From contig CDMY01000630.1 in NCBI GenBank assembly GCA_001179505.1, positions 5,810 through 39,155 on the forward strand: a DNA stretch of 33,346 bases, read 5' to 3'. The notes beneath the pieces are model-generated. The model made no database searches and was not told where the DNA came from. It was given only the letters and a program-made list of their open reading frames with translations. Positions 20,041 to 31,184 of the stretch are shown here, piece after piece (position 1 is the stretch's first letter; every line of letters begins with the position of its first letter). Both the position numbers and the translations under genes were made by a program. This DNA is from Vitrella brassicaformis (Eukaryota; Sar; Vitrellaceae).

Positions 20041-20926
20041 CGTGGTGAGATAGTGCCTTACGGTGGTGATCAGCGTAAATTTGGCTACGGGGACCAGCAG
20101 CCGGCGCAGGCCTTCGACCATCGGTATCACAGCCGCTCTTTCCCACCTCGCTTCCATCCCCGCTGGACTGGGGACGGTGAGTACGGGCGTCCGGCGTTCC
20201 AGCCCAACCGAAGCTACGACAGAGGACCTGGCATGAACGTCTGGATTCCACAGCGGCCTGGTGATCCTTATCTCTGCCCGAACGAGATTCGTGCGATCGT
20301 GGCCAAGCACGTGGAGGAGATGAAGGAGGCGGAGAAATGAGAGGCGTTCCAGCCATTCGAGGCCAAGCTGGACGTTCCAGCCATTCGAGGCCAAGCTGGA
20401 CGGCCTCGCGCAGCTGATGGCCAAGGCCGTGCAGCCGCAGCCCTTCTCGGCTACTTCCGCAAGTGCGACAGCCGCAACGCCGACTGGTGCGGTTGGCAGG
20501 GAGGAGTTCGAGGCCCTGGTGGCGCAGCAGAGGGAGCTGATGGCGCAGCTGCACAGGGAGAGAGAGACCAACGCGCGAATCCTCAAGGGCAGGGCAAACG
20601 CTGACCCTCCCCCTTTTCCCAACGCACGCCCCACCGCCCCTCCCCGCATTCCTCTCCATTTGTTTGAAGACCCCCTGCCAGACTAGGACGGCGACCAGCC
20701 GATGGTGTCTCCTCGCGGCCGGCAGACCGCACGCAGGCATCCGCGGGGATCGCCGCACAGGTTCGCCGAGATGGATGCTGAGGACGATGGGGACGATCAG
20801 CTGATGCTGACCAAGATCAGGACAGTGGAGGAGGCTGTCAGGTGCCATGCACGCAGGCACGGACGCACTTACACATGTCTCCCACACACGCACACACCCA
20901 CGCCACACAGGACTCACCGACGGTAA
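20041..20926 (+). pseudogene. Degraded gag-like or hypothetical ORF with stops and a duplication frameshift
   Basis: Seen: a plus frame from about 20041 gives a Gly/Tyr/Gln/Arg-rich segment (GYGDQQPAQAFDHRYHSRSF; PPRFHPRWTGDGEYGRPAFQ) and YLCPNEIRAIVAKHVEEMKE, then meets TGA at 20338-20340. A perfect 28-bp tandem duplication (20346-20401) shifts the frame. The shifted frame continues with a helical, Gln/Ala-rich part (REEFEALVAQQRELMAQLHR), meets TAG at about 20684-20686, and goes on with acidic MDAEDDGDDQLMLTKIRTVE. Two stops and a frameshift over about 290 codons show it is dead. The order (basic disordered N-terminus, coiled coil, Pro-rich and acidic parts) is like a retroelement gag, but there is no zinc knuckle and I do not recognise the family. 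The antisense 304-codon open frame over the same DNA is treated as a shadow. Confidence 0.5.
20346..20401. repeat. Perfect 28-bp tandem duplication
   Basis: gttccagccattcgaggcca agctggac occurs twice without a difference (20346-20373 and 20374-20401). The length is not a multiple of three, so it shifts the reading frame of the pseudogene. The absence of differences suggests a recent event or an assembly error. Confidence 0.95.
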
Positions 20927-21539
20927 GGCTGGAGACACAGGAAGGCCTAAATCCTATTCTGTTGACGGCGCATTAGATGAGGCAGGTCGACCGATAGACA
21001 GAATGACACTCACCCATCTATCTAAGACTGCGACTTATGATCATCATCCTGTGCGTGCGTGCATGCGTGCGTGCATATTCTGCTTTGACTCCCAGCTCCC
21101 TGCTTCCCTACTTCCCTGCTGGCTGTCCGTCCGCACCGATCGGTCCCGCGTGCTGCGCTGTGCTGTCCGTTATGTGGTTGTGCACGCCCCCATAGATCCA
21201 CGACATACACACACACCACACACAATGCCCGAGATCCACTCATGCTATCGACCGACAGACCGCCCGTGACCCATTCATATATATATGCCAGACACACAGA
21301 CCCACAAACACACACACACAGACGAAAAGCCACACACAACTGAAAAATAGCGTTAGTTGCATGCATCATGAATGCATCACGGACCACACACGACATGACA
21401 CACGAGAAAAAAGGAGAGTCGCTGGCTGCGAGCGATCCTTCGGCTGATGCGTGAAGTTACTCGCCTGACGGACGCAAATACTGTTTGTCAGGCAATGTAC
21501 CTGCCTGTCAGTCAGTCTCTGCTGTTGCGTTTGATCAGT
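20927..21539. other. Intergenic, 3' flank of the polycystin gene
   Basis: CA-rich runs at about 21200-21320 and short ATAT at 21277-21286. There are no exons on either strand that I can support. Any polyadenylation signal for the minus-strand polycystin gene would be here, but none stands out. Confidence 0.45.
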
Positions 21540-22852
21540 TCATGCGTTTTTTCCACCTCCTGATCGACCAAAGAAGAGAGACATGCACGTATATGTATCT
21601 GTATCTGTATCTGTGTATATATGTGTGTGTGTGTGTGTGTGTCCTTTGGTGTATGTGAGCACATTGCAAACGTTTTGGAAGAGGTGCGTACGTACCTTCT
21701 CTAATGCTACCGTGCGCACACAACACATCCACACATCCACGCACACGCGGAGAGATGGACGTGTGTGCGTATGTATGTGTATATCTCTGTGTCTGTGTGT
21801 GGTCTGTTCGCAGGTGTGTATGCTCACCGTGCGCCCTTTCTCTAAGCATCCGATCGGTGGACTCCCTTATGAGGCTCTCTGCCTTGCTGGAGCGCCGCTG
21901 GCGAACCGCCAATGGCGACGGCGCCTTACCAAACACAGAGTACACACGCACTTTGTCACCCCTTGGTTTATTGTCAGCAGTCGTGCTGAGCACTCCACCA
22001 ACGCCCTCATCGGGCAGCGATCCTTCTGCCGACTCGTCGTCATTATCGATCGCGACATCGCTATGATGCTGCTCCTGATCCTGATGCTGGTAGTTGTTGT
22101 CAGGCGCGGTTGGGTGCACAATGACGCGTTTACTGTGGTAGTCTAGGCTGTCTTTTCGCTTTGGTGGTGTGGAGGGCTGATGCACCTCATCTGAGCTGGT
22201 GACGATCGTTATGGGATTGGCGAACTGCGCTTGTTGGTTTGGCGCGATCTTGGTGCTGGCCCGATACTTCTTGACGAACTGGGGATGCGTCGCTGGGTCG
22301 TTAAGCTTAGCTGCGACCGCGACGGGGAGCGCGCTTTTGTAGTCCACGTGCAGAGACGTGTAGCGCCTGAAGACACACACACACACACATATACAGATAG
22401 ATGGGCCCGCCTGCCTGCTTGCCTGCACCACAAACACGTGTCTACACATAAATGGATACACGCATACATACCAGGCGTAGTAAGAGAAGAGTGCCTGCAC
22501 GCATCTCTCGGTCCGATATTTAAAGCATACATACTCTTTGAAGTCGCTGTAACTGACTGTGTCACCCTCGAAATCCATCTCTGAATCACACACACAATCG
22601 TCCGTCATGTATGCCACACACAGATACTTTGAAAACGACGTCTTATGTGTGATTGTGTGTGTATGTATGATGCCTGCCTTCCAGTTCAGCAATGATGTCT
22701 CTCCTCGGTGGCCACCGATACGTCGCGCTGGCAATCGATTGAATTATCAGGTCGTAGCTGCACACACGCTCACACACATGCATATGCAATCTGTGCATGT
22801 ACCGGAGGCCACGAATGAGATGTGTGGCAACGTACCTCTGCCCGTACACACA

Positions 22853-22883
<31 letters not shown>

Positions 22884-25800
22884 TGAGAGAGAGAGGGAGA
22901 GAGATGGAGGCATGTGAACATATTTGTGTGAGAGGGGGGAGGGCCCTACATCGACAATTATGTTGTTGACTTCGCATGCCATCTCTTCGAGTTGGTACTT
23001 GGCGGTCTCGTATTTCTGATGACCACGAAGAACGATAGTGGCTTAGTTATTTCGTACCAAAACATTCGTCACCTCGATAATAATGGCCACGAAGAAATTT
23101 AGGAGGATGAACACCACCACTAGTGCGAAGATGAGGAAATAGATGATGAGCGCCGAGTTGTTTGATGTGTGGGCGATCTCCTCTGGCCTGACAACATAAC
23201 AGTCGGTTGGCGACATATACACATATTCACGTAGCCACACACACACACACACACACACAGTGCTGACCTACCAGGAACCGACGAGCATCTGCATACATAC
23301 ATACATACAACATACATACGAGGCCGCGAAGCGAGATGCGAAGAATACAGGGAAACCACTTGTTGGCTCTGTCTCTCTGTCGTTGGACCATGCAACCGAC
23401 CTTGAATTGCGTCATCAGACTCTCCGAAATGGTGGAGAACATAAAGAAGGATGTCCCAAACTGGAAGTAGCCGATAAATGCTGCACGTGTCCATCCATGC
23501 AAGGAGACAACACACAATCAAAACTCGTTACCAGGCAGTATATCATATATGAACAGTGTTCGTTCGTTGGCTGCTTAGTTTATATGTTGGTGTTAGCTTG
23601 CCTAGAATCACGTAGAGCATCATGAACGTGAGGAGAAAGTGGAATAAATCATTCCCAGCCAGGATGCATGTTCGAACGAGGACGGCTACTCGTGGGTGAG
23701 CTGACCTGCATCAACGAGCGAACGAGTCAGAAGAAATACACACACACACAAAAGCAACGCAAAGGCGGAACGGCGCTAGCTTGATGCATGGTGTTGTGTG
23801 CTTGACCGTCTGTCTGTCTGTAAGGCACATACATACATACATACATACATACATGTAGAAGACAATCCTTGCGAAGTAGAGGTAGAAGACGAAAGCGACA
23901 ATAGAATTGGAGATGTATAAGATTCGGATATGACGCGATATGTTTTGGAGAGCCCTGCATAAGCAGTGACACATACATACATACACGGAAGGATGGACGT
24001 ATGATGCATGCGATGCGATGTGATGCGATGCGATATCGCATCGTGCATGCCGTCTGTCTCGATTCTTACTCGAAGAACATTGCGAATTTCTCCGAGGGCG
24101 GGATGGTTTCAGAGATCCAGTCGATCTGACAGAGACGCAAAGACACAAAGACACCGTGCAGTCCTTCAACATCCATGAGTGGACACACATACAGTACGAA
24201 TCACACACGCACTCACGCACCTCGAGAATACGCGTGAAATAGCGATTGAAATAGTCCTCTCCGGTGAAGGTGAATCGTCTCATGAACATGAAAGCAACAG
24301 CCGCTATGATAACGATGCCCAGGAAAAGGTCGACCAGACACCAAAATTTAGTCATGCCAATCCTGTTGGAGAACGTTTTGCTTCCCTTCCTTGTCCGAAT
24401 AAACAACCTGCATTCGTTCATGCGCTCATGCATGCGCACACACGAATGGGTACATGCATGTACTCTTGTACAAACCTACCTATAGAAGGAAGCCGCCAAT
24501 CTCGCAAGGACGAGGAAGCCGACGAGATAGATCAGGACTTGGAACAGAATGTCCTCAACATCCGCCATCTACGCATCTCATGTACATGCACATAAATATG
24601 TTGCCAGCCAGAGACACGTGGGTGCGGTGCGTCTTTACCGAATGAACGCTCTCGAGGGTGAAAGACGACTCAATCTGCTCCTGCTCCACTACAAACACGA
24701 TCGTCATGAGCGTCCCAATCCGCAATGTGGGCGTGTAGAAGGCCAAAATGATCTTCACTTCCCTGTCACATACACACATCCATGCAGACGGGCAATCAAC
24801 CGATCAAACCACGTGTCATTCGTTGTTGCCAGCATTGATGACCGTGTTTGTATGTCGATCCAGTCACGAGTATAGCGAATGTCCCCCGCACCCCTCTTGA
24901 TGATCATCGAGTCGAAAACATGGAGGAAATCTGCAAACACGCTTTCCCCCTGGAACAAGGCCGGTCAGGGAAAGACGCATATGCAAGCGAACGGAGACTC
25001 TTCCTTCATTCAGCCGTTTATATATATATATGCGCTGCACCCACCAGGAATTTCTGTGGCTTTACGCCGAAATGCTCGTCAGTCTCCGTTGCGCCGTAGT
25101 CCGTGCAAGCGTAGTTGGTGCTCTTGCCCTTGGCAATCGACGGGAAGTGGCAGTCGTATACTGTCGTGCAGCGCTTAGAGAATTGTCTTGAGAGGTAGTC
25201 CTCAAGCCGTCTCGAGAATGACAGCCCAGGGTCGCTGGAAAAGGGATACACGTAATTAACACATACAATATCATGATGTCAGTCAGGTACATGCGTACAT
25301 GCGTGCTCTCTCAATATTCATCCATACCACTTAGATGTCTTCACACGTGCTTGAGTGATTACGGCGGGCATGATGGACACCTGCATGTGTTCATGCATGA
25401 AATCGCACACACAATATGTTAATCCCGATATGTTCAGACCCGCCGTAGTATACGGTGTGTGTGCTGCGCTTTGGTTTTTCGTTCGTTCTTACAGTGTGCT
25501 TTGGGTATTTGGATATTTCGGCTTTGACTTGTGCTTTGGGCGGCTGGCTGCCGGGCAAGGATGGCACGCTGTGTTCGAAGCCGGTATAATAATCAAGCTG
25601 AGCTTCCTGGAGACTACATAATGAATGACCCAGGTACATACGGACAACCATTTATTATAAACATGCGCAGAGGTGACAGGCAGCCACAGAAGAATGAAGC
25701 CTGTTGCGTCTCGCATTTGCTTTGTGTAATGACATGCTGCGCTACGCCCACCTCAGGTCGCGGTCATAGAATTTGAAGTCGAATAACTCGCCCGCACTTC

Positions 25801-28800
25801 TCTGACCACAGAAAGACAGATTGGGTACATATACCTATCTTTGAGGCTTTCTTCTGTCTTACAAAAACTCCTTCTCGGCCTGCCACTAGACCTCCAACTT
25901 CAATGGTTGCCTCCCTTATGAATGCTGCTGCGAGCTGCGATGGATCCCCTTGAAGAGATCGACGCCCGTCCCATAGGCTCTCTTTCATATTCTCGCGCAG
26001 ATGGAAGAGTTTCGTCTCACCTTCCGCCTGACTGGAAAAAGTAACAGGGAGCAACCACGAACAAGAATTCATATCGTTTGTGAGCAATGTACTTGTCTGC
26101 TTACGTCATTGGTGTGAGTGTTCGAAGACTTCGATTAGGGTTAAGCCAATCGCCAATGGCATACATAACCTCTTCAGTGGTGATCTTATGAAGGCACATG
26201 TCGAACGGTATGTAAAACTGCAATGGCACAAGAGATGTCAGAACGTGTGCATTGATCCAATGGCTTTTCCGCATATTTTCCAATGCGAACCCGGTAAGGG
26301 GTTGTAGAGCGGCCGTTGACATAGAAGGTGAGATATTGAAAATCAGTAATCGTCACACCAAAGTCTACAAACAACCAGACAGAAGGAGCAGACATAACGT
26401 CCGGCTAATTGCCTGCTGAGTGCGTGACTGCGGATCTCTGACGGTGCCAGTCTGCGAAAACTGCGGTGGTACGCAGAGCCTCTGCGTCGGTAGTGAGAGA
26501 AAACACGTCCACCGGTACCTTTGAATGCAGACGCAGAGACATAGAACTCCACTCGCCTGCCAGACCGGCCGTCCAGTAAGCAAGTACGATTTTACCGGTA
26601 CTTTGACCGTAAACCCACGCAAGTATCCGAGGCCAAGCATTTCCCTTGTTCGATGTATAGATGGATACACAGATAGGACATGTTGATGAGGGAGATACAG
26701 GAAGGAAGTTCATTTACGAGAGTGCATGCCATACCAATCGATCTCGGAGAATGCGTATTCACCGTACTCGACTCCCCATGGAACTTCGTTTTCGCTATCG
26801 GGCTCGAGAGGGCCAATACTCCAGCATGTCTTGTTGTCCTGGACGCACAAGATGAATGAACAGATCATATTCCGCACATTCATTCATTGGTCGCAGGACG
26901 CATGTGTGCATACGCGTATGAAGCGAATGACGTGATGGTCGGAAAAACCCCGGATCCAGGCTGATACGGCTTGAGAAACCGGCTGCCGTGTCAGGACGCG
27001 TACAACCCAATCAACAGTGATCTGAAGGGGAACAGACAGGCAGGCAGCATTGAGCAGAGCCGCTCGGTCGTGGTCTCCTTACGTTGAGTGTCGGGCCTTC
27101 CACCGGGGTTAGAACCGGGTCGTCGATCCTTCGTGTCTTCGTCGTATAGTCGCTTGCATTGCGGCCCAGCAGGGCGGCGCCCGGCTTCCTAAGAAGTTCC
27201 TGGTAATACGTGAACCAACGATCGGCCAGCTCTTGGCCGTTCTGCATCGTTTCGAGAGGGACTGTGTCTCCTGACACGCCTAGCATTTGCCGGATTGCAG
27301 CGAAGTCGAGCTCAGACAGCTCAGACGAGTCCACCTGCAGTGTTTCGTGACACACAGAAGGACAAAAGGACTACAAGCCTAGCGTATACATTTGTGCAGG
27401 CGGCAAGTAGATGCCGCCTGACTGATTCACTCACCCACCGGTGCGAGAAAAGCTTTCATTTCCTCGTAATCCCAGTGACTATCATTATTGAAGTCGTACA
27501 CTTCCCACGCAATGCTCATGAATTGCAGTGAGCACTGTGAACACGTGATGGGGCACTCGTCAACTGTCACGTTGTCGACGTAGAGACTGCAGCTTGCGTC
27601 ATTGCTTCTATACCTGCATGCATAAGTGATTGATCGAGTGGTCAAATCGGTCCACAATGCTGTGTGCGTTGCTTGGCTGATTAGCTCCTGACCACTGGCA
27701 GTCATCGAGCATGAAGTCGTGGTAGCTGGGGTTATCGTAGCAAGAATCCATGAGCGCAAGAAACCTGGCAGTGTCATTCTCGGTGAGGACCGTATCCTGC
27801 AGAGACCGAGGGCCAACAGGCGTCATCCTCCTGGCCGATGGTGCCGTGCTGTTCGCGTCCGCGTGTGTGGCGGCGAGCTCCCCAACGAGGTCGTTTCGCA
27901 GTGTCTTGATGCTTCTGAGAAAGGTTTGCTGCTTCTCCTTCAGTGACTGTGTGACGGTTTCCTCCAGCTCATCTAGCCTCTGCTCCTGCTCCGCGATGGT
28001 CTCAGCGGTCTCCGCAGTCGATGCGCCTCCTGCATTAACGAGGTCGTCCAACGGAGCCCCAACTGCACGCAGCAAAAGAAGGAGACACAAAACACTTTCA
28101 CTTCCGTGTTCGCTATGTCTCTCTGTGTGCCCCTACAGCTGATGATGTCTTTGATTTCGTTTTTCGTCAGCTCTCGCGGGAAATACCTCACATCAGCCAG
28201 CTGACCTGAAAACTGATCGTCGCCTGCACCGCACCGTACACATGCCATGAGCCCCCGCTCGATCGTTTATCCCTCTTGTTTGCGACAGTCACCAACGTAG
28301 AAGCTTCCCTCGACACAATCAGTGAGCGTTTGATGGTAGACAGGCACGGTGAGCCGACCAGGACAGATTGTCTTTTGATGTGTTGGGTTAGGCAGGGACT
28401 CAATCAGCTCGCCGTCTACACAGTCAAGAGACATATCAGCAATGTCGATACGTGTGTGTCGTTTCTCGTCTTGGCACCGTAGTAGAACGACGATGTGCTG
28501 TTGCGCACTATCTGAATCGATCGATTACATGCATGTCGACACAGACAGACAGACAGACAGAGCAGAGTGTGTGTATGTGTGTATGGATGCACTGACGTAT
28601 CTCATCTGTGGGGACATGTGCGTCGGTGGTGCATGGAAAGCCTGCCTACCACTGCGTATAAGTGCCACTCCCCATCGATGATAGTTGCGTTGTGTTTGTC
28701 AACAATATCTTCTTGCAGATACCGCGTTTCCGTCGCTCCAGGTCGCGCGGCGGCCGGTGTACGCAGCTCGGCCTCAGTCTCAGCCTCCGCCTGCATCTGC

Positions 28801-30425
28801 TTTCTCCTTTCGTCGAAATTGGGATCTCTTCCGCGTGGGCATGCGCCTTCGTCGATCCCACGCGAGAAGGCCGTGGTCCTCGCCGGCGCCCATTCATCTT
28901 GCGGAATGTTTCGAGCTGCTTCCGTCACCTGTGTCGATCAGAAATACAGAGCGCACTTGCCTCAGATGTGTCGCGGTGTATACATCAATTGTATGTTTGC
29001 TGACGAATGTGCCGACGAGTCTGCCCTCATGTGAACCTGTGGCCAAGCCACATCGACCGACCGATGTTACACGGCAGTGAATCTACGCATGTGTGCGCAC
29101 CGTATGTGACGCCGTCAACGCCAATTCGCCAGCACGTACTGCCCAGACCAGCTATGTTTCGATCCATTCGCTTCTCGATGATGTTGAAGCTGGGCGATGT
29201 CGTCTGGACGGACAAACCGATCGCAAACACAGGCACACACACACTCGCGATACATGTTTCCGTGTATATATAGAAGCTGACCTTGACCCATGCAGTCACG
29301 GTGAAGGTCTCAAACAGCTGTATGTGCGTGCGTCCATGCAACCCAACAAACCATAAATAACAGGGGCACGAATCTCTTGGTGTGTGTCGTTTCGTCGTTT
29401 TGTGTGGCTGGCTCTCCTGTGTGGACTGACTTGCAGAGGGTAGTTTTGGAGATTACGAGCCGGCGGGAAGGAAGCGGATAAGGGCAGGGCGTTGAGCTGA
29501 GTGGTTGCGTCGTGGATGAAGAATTGCTTTGACGAGGGGATGTAGGTCTGCTCCGTCTTGGACAGATTGGCTATGAACCCCCATATCGAATCCACCGTGC
29601 GCACGTCAGCTACATCCTGAAAAGGCGGACAGACAGACAGACAGACACGCAGGGGCACAGAAGCTGAGCCGCTCATCCAAGTGTCGTTGCAGCCTCTTTC
29701 ACGCTTTCACGTTCGTACGTCGAGATGGAAAGAGTTTCTGAGCGATTTATGCACTCTGTAGACGTGATCCGTGCCGCTCTGTAGACACATGCTCGATCAT
29801 CATAGAGACAGTCAGTCAAGCAGTGGGATGTTTTTTTATCTCTGCGCTCACCGAGATGTATACGGCGAACATGAACAGAAATACTACGAGTGAGAGAAAC
29901 AAACATGCGCACTCTTGCTGGGCCATGTTCTCTTCCATCGTAAGCCTAGACAGAGACATTCACCCCACCATGCAACAGTATGTAAGCGTGGGTGTGTGTA
30001 TGGACTCACTCACGCACCTTTGTATGAAGGCCTCTCTGCGCAGTGGGACACTGAGAAAGCCCTCTGCCGCCTTGTCGCCCAGGGCAATGGCCAAACTCTG
30101 CTTGATGCTGGATATGCCTTTCCGGCTCCCAGACTCATCCCCAGACCTCTTCGAACGCTGGCCCGCAGACCTTAATCGTTTGAAACACACACATAAGCAA
30201 CAAAGACGGTCACCATGCAAGCGAATCAATGCTGCCTGCATGTCCTGCGTGCGTGCGTGTGCTCTAGCGACATGCGTGCACGAGGCGTGCATGGCTCCCT
30301 TACTTTTTGTCGAGTTCTTGTGTTCCCTGCCGGTCTGGCGAAAGAAATACCGCGTCCCTCCAACGATCGTGAGGCGGGATCTCTTGGAGTGGAGGAGAGG
30401 CGCTGTCGGATGTGGTGGACGCCAT
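21540..30425 (-). CDS. Polycystin (PKD2/TRPP-like) cation channel with LamG-like and EF-hand segments
   Basis: Many exons; well-phased ones include 30425-30304 (ATG start), 30170-30018, 29945-29852, 29616-29431, 29317-29282, 29203-29101, 28511-28478, 28415-28293, 28223-28137, 28062-27693, 27613-27439, 27334-27083, 27021-26914, 26838-26735, 23480-23401, 23288-23272, 23187-23058, 22580-22531, 22494-22472, 22366-21828 and 21559-21540. Order: cytosolic N-terminus; S1 (CLFLSLVVFLFMFAVYIS); LamG-like fold (FETFTVTAWVK; DGEWHLYAV; DDQFSGQLADVRYFPRELTK); charged helix (EQEQRLDELEETVTQSLKEK); EF-hand loop DFNNDSHWDYEE; long TOP-like region. Then come S2 (VLIYLVGFLVLARLAASFYR), S3 (CLVDLFLGIVIIAAVAFMF), S4 (ISNSIVAFVFYLYFARIVFY), S5, pore (TISESLMTQFK-MLVGSW) and S6 (ALVVVFILLNFFVAIIIEV). 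The cytosolic tail has an EF-hand-like MDFEGDTVSYSDFKEY. Known: polycystins are Ca2+-permeable channels, often ciliary. Joins at 26.7-24.9 kb and 23.05-22.76 kb are unresolved. Confidence 0.88.
22846..22903. repeat. (CA)n followed by (GA)n in an intron of the polycystin gene
   Basis: About 12 CA units followed directly by GA units with a few interruptions, inside the intron between the S6-proximal and C-terminal exons. On the coding strand this gives a (TC)n(TG)n tract upstream of the acceptor at 22758. Confidence 0.9.
23272..23288 (-). other. 17-nt micro-exon carrying the channel selectivity filter
   Basis: Minus-strand exon ATGCTCGTCGGTTCCTG between an acceptor (tgtatgcag) and a donor (gtaggt). 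Phase is 0 on entry and 2 on exit, and it joins without a break to the pore-helix exon ending at 23401 (...MTQFK) and the S6 exon beginning at 23187 (W-PEEIAHTS...). It encodes MLVGS and part of W, where the 'ILGD' filter sits in animal PKD2. Without it the frame would break. Confidence 0.75.
23826..23853. repeat. (ATAC)n microsatellite in a polycystin intron
   Basis: Seven near-perfect catacat units downstream of the S4 exon. A shorter related run is at 23294-23320 beside the micro-exon acceptor and another at 23972-23985. Confidence 0.9.
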
Positions 30426-30717
30426 ACTCTTCAAATGCCAACGAACTCTGCTCGCGCGGGAGAGAAGAACTGGGGGCCGGCCAGTCCCGATGGCCCCAAT
30501 GATGTTCGAAGGGAAGGCGGAATAGATTCACGGCCGGCGTGCTTAACGTTACGCTTGTTGAAATCCAGTCATCAATCAACGTAGTACGTGTGTCATCGCA
30601 GGCAGGCAGGCAGGCAGACAGGGGTCATACATACACACACACATACTGTCATCTCTACACCATGGCCGGCCACGTGTGTATCTCTCTACTCATGTATATA
30701 TGCATGTATCTGTACAG

Positions 30718-31184
30718 TGGCGATCCAGTGCAAGCCCTCGGAGCCCATCCCATTGGTGGCCGACATAGATGAGGTGCCAATCAGCGCCACCGACTTGGCG
30801 ACGGTCCTGACTAGTAATACTGAAGGGAGCGGTTTCAGGGAATACCCTAGGCGGCCTGACGGCCAGGTCCCATGTTTGTCCAGCCCAACATGCAACACGC
30901 ACCCCAACATGCAACACGCACACGCAACACGCAGCACGCAAAGGGCAGAAGCAGCAAAAGGTGGATATGCAATGCGCTGCGAACGACGGCAACATACGAG
31001 TAGGCACCCAACGTCGCACGCACGCCAACCCAGCGGGCGGCCGGAATTGGGCGGCGAGACGGCGGCGTGTGTGTTGCACCATGACTCCATACGCACATAC
31101 CGCCCATCCCCAGCCGGCCAGCCAGTGCAGATCGATCAGTCACACACAGATATGCCCTTGACACGGACAGATACGGGAAGATGA
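30718..31184 (+). CDS. Possible terminal exon of an unrecognised plus-strand gene
   Basis: After an acceptor-like tatctgtacag at 30717 a frame of about 155 codons runs to a stop at 31182-31184. It begins IQCKPSEPIPLVADIDEVPI, SATDLATVLTSNTEGSGFRE, which looks like real protein. It then passes through a small tandem repeat (caacatgcaacacgcac, about 30884-30939) into an Arg/His/Pro-rich part of lower quality. A short upstream exon near 30539-30590 (VTLVEIQSSINV) is possible, but I could not match the phase. If real, it diverges from the polycystin start at 30425, leaving a shared promoter of a few hundred bases or less. Function unknown. Confidence 0.3.

Noticed and set aside
20024-20938. 304-codon minus-strand ORF
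   Set aside because: It is antisense to the gag-like pseudogene in GC-rich DNA, with Arg/Pro/Ser shadow composition and no splice or motif support.
29823-30584. 253-codon plus-strand ORF
   Set aside because: It is antisense to polycystin exons 1-3, whose start codon, splice sites and S1 segment fit the minus strand.
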